Assembly (NCBI GenBank): GCA_947505565.1
Contig: CANNLB010000008.1
Location: 1-13,111 of the forward strand
Length of the DNA: 13,111 nucleotides
Direction of reading: 5' to 3'
DNA from: Acidobacteriota bacterium
GTDB taxonomy: Bacteria; Acidobacteriota; Terriglobia; Bryobacterales; Bryobacteraceae
The translations under genes and the position numbers were made by a program. Within the stretch, counting starts at the first letter, position 1, and each line of letters begins with the position of its first letter. The notes below the pieces were generated by a model. That model saw nothing but the letters and a program-made list of their open reading frames with translations, was not told the DNA's origin and searched no databases. Of this stretch, positions 7,338-13,111 are shown piece by piece.

Positions 7338-7432
7338 GAGTAACTCTCAAAGTAGCGAGTGAACATTACGCCAACATGAAATTCACGTGTTCGATAAGTC
7401 TCTGTGACTTTCGGGCGCTACAGTCACCCTTT
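7338..7432. promoter_or_regulatory. Divergent promoter region between phnM-A and phnM-B, with inverted repeat
   Basis: This 95-base spacer must carry promoters for both phosphonate units. A perfect 6-base inverted repeat, GTGACT at 7404-7409 and AGTCAC at 7422-7427 with a 12-base loop, ends 5 bases before the phnM-B ATG at 7433. It could be an operator half-site pair or a leader hairpin. A CACGTG palindrome lies at 7384-7389. I could not find a convincing Pho box or a well-spaced -35/-10 pair on either strand, so phosphate-starvation control by PhoB is not shown. Confidence 0.35.
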
Positions 7433-8587
7433 ATGATTCTGAGCAGTCAACGCGTACTGGTCCAGGGAGAGCTCGCTCCGCGGACGATTGAACTCGCCGA
7501 CCAACAGATCGCCCTGGTCGCCGAACACCATGCTCCAGGCGATTGGGATTTCGGCAACTTGATCCTTTTGCCTGGCATTGTGGATATTCATGGGGACGCC
7601 TTTGAACGGCAATGGATGCCGCGCCCCCGCGTATTTTTCCCCATTGAGCTGGCGCTGCTCGAAACGGATCGGCAAATGCTCGCCAATGGCATCACTACCT
7701 CGTACCACGGCCTAACGGTATCGTGGGAGCCGGGATTGCGGGGACTCGAGCACGGGCAGTCGATGATCGACGCCGTGGACGAAATTCGCCCGCAGCTGCG
7801 GTGCGATACGCGGATGCACTTGCGCTACGAAGTGTTCGCGCTCGATCAGGTGAATCGCCTGCTGTCCTGGATCCAAAGCGGTAAGGTCGACCTGATCGGA
7901 TTCAACGATCATCTCGGGATGATCGAAGCGCAGTTGGGCAATGAGAACAAGGCTGGCAAGTACGCCGAGCGAAGCGGGCTCACGATCGAAGGGTTCCGTC
8001 GTCTGTTGATGGAGATGAAGTCGCGCGCCGGCGAGGTGCGCGGCAAAGTGGAGCAGGTCGCGGCGTTGGGACGCGAACGCAACATCCCGATGGCCTCCCA
8101 CGACGATGAAACTCCGGAGATGCGGGCCAACTATGCCGAACTCGGGGTTGGGATCTGCGAGTTTCCGGTGGATGAGGTCACGGCGCGTTCGGCGATGGAC
8201 GCTTCGAGCGAAGTTGTGATGGGTTCGCCGAATGTGGTGCGAGGCGGCAGCCACGCCAACCGGATGACGGCGATCGAAGCCATCCGCGGGGGATATTGCA
8301 GCATCCTCAGCTCCGACTACTTCTATCCTTCGATTTTGTACGCAGCGTTCCGTATTGCGGCCGAAGGCGTTCTGTCTTTGGCCGACGCCTGGAAGCTGGT
8401 GTCGGAAAACCCGGCTCGCGCCGCGGGCCTCGCCGATCGAGGCCGCATCGCGCCCGGACTCCGCGCTGACTTCGTCGTCGTTGATGATTCGCATCCCGGA
8501 CATCCGCGAGTGGCCGCAACCATTACCGCCGGGGAGATCGTTTACTGTGCTGAACCGGCTCTACTGAAGAAGGCGGCATCCGCATGA
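7433..8587 (+). CDS. PhnM-type amidohydrolase B (divergent HGDAFERQ subgroup)
   Basis: The 384 residues match PhnM length. Amidohydrolase landmarks are present: PGIVDIHGDAFERQ (H53, D55, E58), ASHDD (H223), MGSPNVVRGGSH (H274) and SSDY (D295), so the metal site looks intact. Between them it departs from canonical PhnM: PhnM's MDHTPGQRQ is replaced by FNDHLGMIEAQ near 157-167, and the segment after the first motif reads MPRPRVFFPIELALLETDRQML. I infer a diphosphatase or related hydrolase on a phosphonate-sugar intermediate other than that of phnM-A. The frame reaches an upstream ATG at 7376, but the family N-terminus begins at MILSSQRVLV, so I use ATG 7433. It has no Shine-Dalgarno and lies just after an inverted repeat. 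Its stop overlaps the acyltransferase start in ATGA. Confidence 0.88.
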   Translation: MILSSQRVLVQGELAPRTIELADQQIALVAEHHAPGDWDFGNLILLPGIVDIHGDAFERQWMPRPRVFFPIELALLETDRQMLANGITTSYHGLTVSWEPGLRGLEHGQSMIDAVDEIRPQLRCDTRMHLRYEVFALDQVNRLLSWIQSGKVDLIGFNDHLGMIEAQLGNENKAGKYAERSGLTIEGFRRLLMEMKSRAGEVRGKVEQVAALGRERNIPMASHDDETPEMRANYAELGVGICEFPVDEVTARSAMDASSEVVMGSPNVVRGGSHANRMTAIEAIRGGYCSILSSDYFYPSILYAAFRIAAEGVLSLADAWKLVSENPARAAGLADRGRIAPGLRADFVVVDDSHPGHPRVAATITAGEIVYCAEPALLKKAASA

Positions 8588-9261
8588 GCGTGCGCATTCT
8601 TTCTGAGGAACCTACCATCGACCCGACGGCGAACGTACGGGATTCGACGCTTGGAAAATGGACGGCCGTCGGGGCGCGTACGACCATTAGCGAATCGACC
8701 ATGGGCGACTACTCCTACGTCGTCAACGATTCCAGTATCATTTATTCGGAGATCGGCAAGTTTTGCTCGATCGCCGCGCAAACACGCCTCAATCCAGGTA
8801 ATCATCCGATGTGGCGGGCCGCCTTGCACCACTTCAGCTACCGCAGCGTCTCCTACCAGTTGGGGGAGGAAGACGATCACGAATTTTTCGAGTGGCGGCG
8901 CAGCCATCGGGTGGTTCTCGGCAACGACGTCTGGATCGGTCACGGCGCGGTCGTGCTGCCCGGCGTGAAGATCGGCAATGGCGGCGCGGTCGGAGCCGGA
9001 GCGGTGGTGCGGCACGACGTGGAGCCCTACTCCATTGTGGTGGGCGTTCCGGCGAAACCGATCCGCTGGCGGTTTGAACAACCGGTGCGCGAGGCGCTGC
9101 AGCAGATCGCTTGGTGGGATTGGTCCCGCGGGGCAATCAAGTTGGCGTTGCGGGACTTTCGAGCGCTGTCGGCGGAGGAGTTTGTCGAGAAGTATCGAAG
9201 CGGAGCTCCGCAAGTATCGGAAAGTGATCGGACGGATACAGAGCCTCTCTCCGCGCTATGA
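8584..9261 (+). CDS. Phosphonate-type hexapeptide-repeat acyltransferase (TIGR03308-like)
   Basis: This 225-residue left-handed beta-helix protein belongs to the CatB/xenobiotic acetyltransferase branch. Hexapeptide turns run about 12-66 and 110-155 (for example VGARTTISESTMG, then VWIGHGAVVLPGVKIG), interrupted by a loop (70-105) with NPGNHPMW, whose His74 matches the catalytic histidine of that branch. VVGVPAKPIRWRF (152-164) and WWDW (177-180) are also family marks. A subfamily of these transferases (TIGR03308) is found specifically in phn gene clusters; acetylation of aminoalkylphosphonates, as done by the unrelated PhnO, is a plausible role but unproven. It is coupled to phnM-B by ATGA. 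The last 42 codons, including a polar tail after about residue 204, overlap the opposite-strand EEP gene by 125 bases. Confidence 0.9.
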   Translation: MSVRILSEEPTIDPTANVRDSTLGKWTAVGARTTISESTMGDYSYVVNDSSIIYSEIGKFCSIAAQTRLNPGNHPMWRAALHHFSYRSVSYQLGEEDDHEFFEWRRSHRVVLGNDVWIGHGAVVLPGVKIGNGGAVGAGAVVRHDVEPYSIVVGVPAKPIRWRFEQPVREALQQIAWWDWSRGAIKLALRDFRALSAEEFVEKYRSGAPQVSESDRTDTEPLSAL

Positions 9262-9955
9262 GGGTTTGAAAGGAGTTAACGGAGAGCGGGCCGCGCACCA
9301 GGATCCAGTCAACTCTGCGGGCCAGGGCCTCACCGGTAAAGCCGTGCACGGTACCGGCTGGACCGCCCGGATTTTCGGCTTCGTCCCGGGCATCGCGAAA
9401 CTGCGCCAGCAGAATCCTGTGGACTTCACTTCCGGCCAAGGAGTTGAAATCGCCCGTAAGAATCACCGTCTCTCCCGCGGCGACGCCCCGATCACGAAGC
9501 AACTCGGCCGCGTGGAGGCGAGCTTCGGCCTGGATGGATTTGTAGGGGAAGTGCGTATTGAAAAGGGAGAACTCCCACCCGGACACATGGCGCATCCGCG
9601 CCCAATTCACGGCATAGGGTTTGTGGATGCGCCACGAACTCGACGCCGGGACATCGGGCGTTTGAGACAGCCAGAAGGCCGCACTCTCGAGGATTTCGAC
9701 CGAGTCGCGCCGATAGTAAACGGCGGTGAATTTCTCTTCTTCGTTGGCATACCGCCCGATGCCGAAGCGGGCGTATTCCGGCAATGCGTGGTCGAGAAAC
9801 TGCAACTGCTTCATGACCGGTTCCTGCAAGCCGGCCACGTCGGGCGCTTCGGAGCGAATCAGGTCTGCCACAAACTCGCGGCGGTTCTCCCAGATGTGGA
9901 GGCCATCGGCGGGCTCCGGATAGCGGATGTTGAATGACATCACGCGCAAGTTCAT
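9137..9955 (-). CDS. Endonuclease/exonuclease/phosphatase (EEP) family hydrolase
   Basis: The 272-residue product has a complete DNase I-like fold signature: MSFNIRY (N9), LQEP (E45), FNTHFPY (H135), TGDFNS (D169, N171), RVDWILV (D216) and PSDHFPI (D243, H244), so the metal-dependent phosphoesterase site looks intact. No signal peptide is evident, so it should act in the cytoplasm. The family cleaves phosphodiesters or phosphomonoesters in nucleic acids, phospholipids and sugar phosphates; this substrate is unknown. The frame extends to 9991, but MNLRVMSFNI is the proper family start, and ATG 9955 overlaps the phnM-C stop in ATGA. It ends the transporter-phnM-C operon, which suggests it processes a phosphorylated product of the imported compound (inference). 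Its last roughly 19 residues overlap the opposite-strand acyltransferase gene. Confidence 0.9.
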   Translation of the reverse strand: MNLRVMSFNIRYPEPADGLHIWENRREFVADLIRSEAPDVAGLQEPVMKQLQFLDHALPEYARFGIGRYANEEEKFTAVYYRRDSVEILESAAFWLSQTPDVPASSSWRIHKPYAVNWARMRHVSGWEFSLFNTHFPYKSIQAEARLHAAELLRDRGVAAGETVILTGDFNSLAGSEVHRILLAQFRDARDEAENPGGPAGTVHGFTGEALARRVDWILVRGPLSVNSFQTLIARREALYPSDHFPILAELRFDTSRQTPPPTALESPATPT

Positions 9956-11097
9956 TCCGCCACCGCGAACTTGCGTTGCCCGTCCACCCACACCTGCGTG
10001 ACGTGGGCGTAGTCGCGCCGGTCCTGAAACACGACGAGGTCGGCGAGCTTGCCCGCTTCCAAGCTTCCCAGGTCATGATCCCGGCGCAGGTGGCGGGCCG
10101 GATTCAACGTCATCAGACGCAGCGCATCGTGAGGAGCGGTGCCGGAATTGATCATTCGCACCGCGCTACCGAGGAGAGAGGGGAAATGATAATCGCTGCA
10201 GAGAATGTCGACGAGGTCTTCGGCGAGGGCTTCGTGACAGGAGAGGTTTCCGCAATGCGAGCCACCGCGATAGTAGTTCGGTGCGCCCATACAGACCATC
10301 ATTCCGAACGCTTTGGCTTGACGAGCGGCTTCGAGCGTAACCGGCATTTCGGCCAGGGTGGCGCCGAAGCCGTTGGCCTCCTCGACGTGCCCGATGGTGG
10401 TATCGTCGTGGCTGCCAAGCGGGATGGAGCCATGGAAGGCGGCTTGCACTTCGGCCCGGTTGTTCACCTCCCGCGCCCTCCTGATCCGCTCCTGGAACCA
10501 GGCTTCGGCTTCGGGCAGGCTGATGTTCTTCATCAGAGCCCAGCGTTTCACTTGCTCGTGATAGGTGTTCCGATACTGCCGCTGGCCGGGAGTGGAATCA
10601 TTGAAGACGAGGTTTCCGAGACTCTCGCGATGCGCGATCAACCGCTCCAGCGGGCCTTCACATGGCTGGAAACAGGGATCCCAGCGGACATGGACAAAGT
10701 GGCGACCGAGCGAGGTTTGGCGGAGACGCGCGTACTCTTCGATCAGAGCGATCCCGTTACCGGTCCAAGACCCCAGCGGCCCATCGGTTTCCGCGGAGAC
10801 ACGCGCCGCGCCCAGCACGGTGGTGACACCACAACCGATGGCGCGAAGGTCCATCAGGTGAAACGCGAGGGCCAGAGGAAAGTTGGCGTCTGGCCGCGGA
10901 TGGATCTCTTTTTCGAGGTAATCGGTGTGGATATCGATCACGCCCGAAGTCAGGTACTGTCCATGAAGATCGATGCCTTCGGCGTAGCTGCGTTCGGGTT
11001 GTACGTCTTCGATCCGCCCCTCGGCAATTACGATGGAGCCGTTGACGGTGCGGTGGGGCAGTACGAGAGTGGCGTTGCTGAGAATATGCCTGGTCAT
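9952..11097 (-). CDS. PhnM-type amidohydrolase C, operon-linked to phosphonate ABC transporter
   Basis: This is a third PhnM homologue, 381 residues. The metal-site motifs are SGVIDIHTDYLEKEIHPRPD (H57, D59, E62), LGSHDD (H230), YYRGGSHCGN (H281) and CSDY (D302). NDSTPGQRQY (166-175) retains TPGQRQ but replaces the MDH of canonical PhnM by NDS. The segment ANFPLALAFHLMDLRAIGCG differs from the WPG..AHD..I..AG pattern of phnM-A. It probably hydrolyses a ribose-phosphonate-triphosphate-type intermediate in the cytoplasm; the difference from phnM-A suggests another phosphonate or another step (inference). The ATG overlaps the phnE-2 stop in ATGA, and the upstream bases are four ACA codons with no Shine-Dalgarno, so translation is likely coupled. 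Its stop is fused to the EEP start in the same way. Confidence 0.9.
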   Translation of the reverse strand: MTRHILSNATLVLPHRTVNGSIVIAEGRIEDVQPERSYAEGIDLHGQYLTSGVIDIHTDYLEKEIHPRPDANFPLALAFHLMDLRAIGCGVTTVLGAARVSAETDGPLGSWTGNGIALIEEYARLRQTSLGRHFVHVRWDPCFQPCEGPLERLIAHRESLGNLVFNDSTPGQRQYRNTYHEQVKRWALMKNISLPEAEAWFQERIRRAREVNNRAEVQAAFHGSIPLGSHDDTTIGHVEEANGFGATLAEMPVTLEAARQAKAFGMMVCMGAPNYYRGGSHCGNLSCHEALAEDLVDILCSDYHFPSLLGSAVRMINSGTAPHDALRLMTLNPARHLRRDHDLGSLEAGKLADLVVFQDRRDYAHVTQVWVDGQRKFAVAE

Positions 11098-11906
11098 GTT
11101 GTTGTTGTTGGCGAGTTCAATAGGCGCTTACGAGCCTGGTCCGAAATTCGCTCGATTGATGAGACGAGCAGGAGCGAAATGATCGCATAGCCAAGTACGT
11201 CGTGATAGCGCAGGCCGCTGTTGGCAACGTGGAGCTGAAAGCCAAGCCCGCCGCCGCCGAACAAGCCCAGTGCGATCGCCGCGCGGACATTGACTTCGAA
11301 CGCATAGAGGCTTAAGCCGAGCAGCGCTGGCACCACCTGCGGCAATACGCCGAAGGCGATGATCTGCAGACGGGTGGCCCCGGTAGCGGCCATCGATTCG
11401 CACGGCTGGGGTTCGGCCCGTTCGATCGCATCGGCGAACAAGCGGCCAAACATGCCGATGGTGGAGAAGATCAGGGTGACCGCGCTGGCGAAGGGACCGA
11501 TCCCTAAAGCGATCAGGAGAATCATGAGAATGAAGATCGCGGTGATGGCTCGCTCCACGGCCATGGCCCCGCGGACGGCCAAGCGGATGCCGGGATGCGG
11601 CGTCGTGTTCGAGGCCGCCAGCAGCCCCGCGAGCAGACCAACGAGGCATCCTCCGATGGTGCCCATGGTGGCGACGGCCAACGTCTCGAGGACCGATGCC
11701 CAGATCTGCCGGTCCTGTAAAACGGCGATGTTCGGAGGGAACATCCGGTCGGCTAGATCGGCAATATGGTGGAACTGCGTAAACAACCCGAGCGGGTTGA
11801 CCTCGAGCGCCGCCATCAGGATAAAGAGAGCCAGAGCTATCCCGCTGATAAAGAACCACAGGCGACGAGCCTTTCGGGACGGCAGTTCGTAGGGCACGGC
11901 GTTCAT
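11094..11906 (-). CDS. phnE: Phosphonate ABC transporter permease, second subunit
   Basis: This 270-residue inner-membrane protein has about six membrane segments, the first at 17-34. The cytoplasmic EAA-type loop reads ESMAATGATRLQIIAFGVLP (170-189), followed by FEVNVRAAIALGLFGGGGLG, the PhnE version of the motif, which contacts the PhnC ATPase. A periplasmic stretch (about 36-68) follows the first segment. It pairs with the adjacent phnE-1 product, probably as a heterodimeric pore for phosphonate or phosphate-ester uptake. It overlaps phnE-1 by ATGA at its start and phnM-C by ATGA at its end. The C-terminus ends in four threonines, all encoded by ACA. The similarly organised phosphite, phosphate-ester and other phosphonate importers cannot be excluded by sequence alone. 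Confidence 0.93.
   Translation of the reverse strand: MNAVPYELPSRKARRLWFFISGIALALFILMAALEVNPLGLFTQFHHIADLADRMFPPNIAVLQDRQIWASVLETLAVATMGTIGGCLVGLLAGLLAASNTTPHPGIRLAVRGAMAVERAITAIFILMILLIALGIGPFASAVTLIFSTIGMFGRLFADAIERAEPQPCESMAATGATRLQIIAFGVLPQVVPALLGLSLYAFEVNVRAAIALGLFGGGGLGFQLHVANSGLRYHDVLGYAIISLLLVSSIERISDQARKRLLNSPTTTT
11097..11108 (-). repeat. Short (ACA)4 trinucleotide repeat at the phnE-2/phnM-C junction
   Basis: Four tandem ACA codons (threonines 267-270 of the second PhnE) directly precede the TGA stop that overlaps the phnM-C ATG. Because the unit is 3 bases, length changes would alter only the threonine count. It takes the place where a ribosome binding site for phnM-C would be. 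Confidence 0.6.
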
Positions 11907-12694
11907 TTGCGGAGATCCCGCATCCAGCGCTGACGCAAACTGTTGCCTACCTGTTCGGCTGTGACGATGAGAACGAGCGTGGCCAGCGCCGCCAAGGTTG
12001 CCCGCTCATAATTAGTGCGGCTGATGGAGAAAAGAATCTCTTGCCCTAGGCCGCCTGCTCCGACGGCACCGAGGATGATCGTCGAGCGGATGTTGTAGTC
12101 GAAGCGGAACATGGTGTTCGAAACGAGCGCCGGGAGGACTTCCGGAATCACTCCGTAGCGGATCGTTTGCGAGAAATCCGCTCCGGTGGCCCGAACGGAT
12201 TCCGCCACATGGGGATCGGCTTCTTCAATGGCGTCGGCCATCAGCTTGCCCAGCATGGCGACGCTCGAAAGGCCCAGGGTGAGGATGCCAGCGAAAGACC
12301 CCAGCCCGAACGCTACGACGAAGAACAGCAGCAGCAGCACGTCCGGGGTTGCTCGTTCCAGGCCCAGCAACAGACGAACCGGCAGTCGGAGCCAGGGCGG
12401 TGCGATGTTGCGGGCCCCGGCGAGTCCAATGGGCACGGAGAGAACGGACCCGATCAGAGTAGCCGCGGAGGCCAGGAGTAAAGTTTTAGCGGCCTCCGGC
12501 AGGATTTCTTCGGCGGCAGACCAGTCCGGGGGGAAAAACCCTCGGAGAATCTCCAGCACCCGTAGGGCAGAGTCGGCAAGTCCTTTCCATTGGAATTCGC
12601 AGAGCCCCGCCGCCCAGACCAGCGCCAGCGCCAGACCGCCAATTGCCGACAATCGCCAAAGAAACTGGCGCGGGGCTGAATAGCCGGCGATCAT
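11903..12694 (-). CDS. phnE: Phosphonate ABC transporter permease, first subunit
   Basis: This 263-residue inner-membrane permease has a first membrane segment at about 15-31 and a further five or so after 70. The EAA-type loop is ESVRATGADFSQTIRYGVIP (165-184), followed by YNIRSTIILGAVGAGGLGQEI, the classic PhnE signature. With PhnC and the second PhnE it forms an importer that would need a periplasmic PhnD-type binding protein, not in view here. The frame extends upstream to 12823, but those 43 extra residues are out-of-frame phnC sequence and not membrane-like. I use ATG 12694, which overlaps the phnC stop in ATGA and has an AGGTGG Shine-Dalgarno about 7 bases upstream. It is similar in design to phnE-2 but clearly divergent, so the duplication is old. 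Confidence 0.93.
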   Translation of the reverse strand: MIAGYSAPRQFLWRLSAIGGLALALVWAAGLCEFQWKGLADSALRVLEILRGFFPPDWSAAEEILPEAAKTLLLASAATLIGSVLSVPIGLAGARNIAPPWLRLPVRLLLGLERATPDVLLLLFFVVAFGLGSFAGILTLGLSSVAMLGKLMADAIEEADPHVAESVRATGADFSQTIRYGVIPEVLPALVSNTMFRFDYNIRSTIILGAVGAGGLGQEILFSISRTNYERATLAALATLVLIVTAEQVGNSLRQRWMRDLRK

Positions 12695-13111
12695 TGACGG
12701 CCCACCTGCTGCTCCATCGTCGCGATCTCCGCGCCGTAGATTTCCAAGAGCTGACTCTGGGAAAGTGCCGGCGGACCGTCGTAGACCACCTTCCCCTGCC
12801 GCAATGCAATGGCGCGGGTGCAATAGCGGCGGACCAGATCCGGCTGGTGAAATGCGCCCACGACGAGCGTTTCCCGCGAAAGCATCTGTAGCATCGCCAT
12901 CACGGTTTCGGCGTTGCGCGGATCGAGGCTAGCGATTGGCTCGTCGGCGAGATAAAGCAGTGGCTTCTGATGAACCGCCCTCGCAACAGCGACGCGCTGC
13001 ATTTCGCCGCCGCTCAGGCTACCCGTGATCCGGCCGGCAAACGATTGCATGCCGACCCGTTCCAGCGCGGTGTAAGCCTGACTGGCTTCGCCATCGGTGA
13101 ATCCGTAGAGC
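12691..13111 (-). CDS. phnC: Phosphonate ABC transporter ATP-binding protein (C-terminal part, runs off window)
   Basis: The frame is open to the window edge; 139 C-terminal residues are visible, beginning LYGFTDGEA and including a GMQSF methionine at 13050 that is not the true start. ABC ATPase motifs are present: signature LSGGEMQRVAVARA, Walker B LLYLADEP, D-loop SLDP and the switch histidine in GAFHQPDL. DEPIASLDPRNAETVM closely follows the PhnC pattern. The Walker A part lies outside the window. It hydrolyses ATP at the inner membrane face to drive import through the two PhnE proteins encoded just downstream and joined to it by an ATGA overlap. Its neighbours to the right, unseen here, are where phnD or C-P lyase genes would be expected. 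Confidence 0.92.
   Translation of the reverse strand, partial: LYGFTDGEASQAYTALERVGMQSFAGRITGSLSGGEMQRVAVARAVHQKPLLYLADEPIASLDPRNAETVMAMLQMLSRETLVVGAFHQPDLVRRYCTRAIALRQGKVVYDGPPALSQSQLLEIYGAEIATMEQQVGRQ

Noticed and set aside
7384..7389. CACGTG palindrome as a specific operator
   Set aside because: A six-base palindrome is expected by chance in a sequence this long, and it has no further symmetry around it.
7376..7432. Upstream ATG start for phnM-B
   Set aside because: The added 19 residues do not fit the PhnM N-terminus and would bury the divergent promoter and inverted repeat in coding sequence. There is no Shine-Dalgarno at either start, so some doubt remains.
7338..7432. Pho box (PhoB site) in the phosphonate divergent promoter
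   Set aside because: I found no tandem CTGTCAT-like 7-mers with 11-base periodicity; the GTGACT/AGTCAC pair is inverted, not direct.
7712..8503. Minus-strand frame of 263 codons opposite phnM-B
   Set aside because: It is antisense to a motif-complete PhnM homologue and has no domain of its own.
8978..9937. Plus-strand frame of 319 codons across the acyltransferase and EEP genes
   Set aside because: It is out of frame with the hexapeptide gene and antisense to EEP, with Arg-rich low-information translation.
9934..11190. Long plus-strand reading frame (418 codons) opposite phnM-C
   Set aside because: It lies wholly antisense to a gene with full PhnM motifs, its translation shows no recognisable domain, and long shadow frames are expected in GC-rich coding DNA.
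12695..12823. N-terminal extension of the first PhnE to 12823
   Set aside because: It overlaps phnC coding sequence out of frame and lacks membrane or signal character; ATG 12694 has a good Shine-Dalgarno and ATGA overlap.

Overview
This 13.1 kb window comes from a moderately GC-rich bacterium. It is packed with genes: there is no tRNA, rRNA, CRISPR array or insertion sequence, and no gene-free gap longer than about 100 bases. The mix of genes (a class V aminotransferase next to long-form serA, a small RRM protein, a DUF5009-type membrane protein, and phosphonate accessory genes) would fit an Acidobacteriota genome of the Bryobacter/Solibacter kind. That placement is inference from gene content only and is weakly held.

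Left third, positions 1-3693, is housekeeping. On the minus strand, reading right to left, lie a class V aminotransferase, serA (D-3-phosphoglycerate dehydrogenase), and the start of an RRM-type RNA-binding protein cut by the window edge. The first two very likely make serine from 3-phosphoglycerate, the aminotransferase standing in for SerC. A yqeY gene runs the other way from a short AT-rich divergent promoter region that contains a 12-base palindrome.

Right two thirds, positions 3690-13111, is a phosphonate utilisation accessory locus with three transcription units. (A) Minus strand: phnM-A, a DUF1045 2H phosphoesterase, an inositol-monophosphatase-family phosphatase and a DUF5009 membrane protein. 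(B) Plus strand, divergent from A: phnM-B and a phosphonate-type hexapeptide-repeat acyltransferase. (C) Minus strand, convergent with B: phnC (partial), two phnE permeases, phnM-C and an endonuclease/exonuclease/phosphatase (EEP) family hydrolase. Nearly every junction inside these units is a 4-base ATGA stop/start overlap, so the genes are probably translationally coupled.

The striking feature is three clearly divergent PhnM-type amidohydrolases within 5 kb, each tied to a different partner set, with no C-P lyase core (phnG-L), no phnD, no phnN and no phnP visible. Either the core lies beyond the right edge or elsewhere, or these genes form a phosphonate or phosphate-ester processing module with replacement phosphoesterases (2H, IMPase, EEP) and substrate-specialised PhnM paralogues. 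That interpretation is inference; the family assignments themselves rest on motifs that can be read in the translations.
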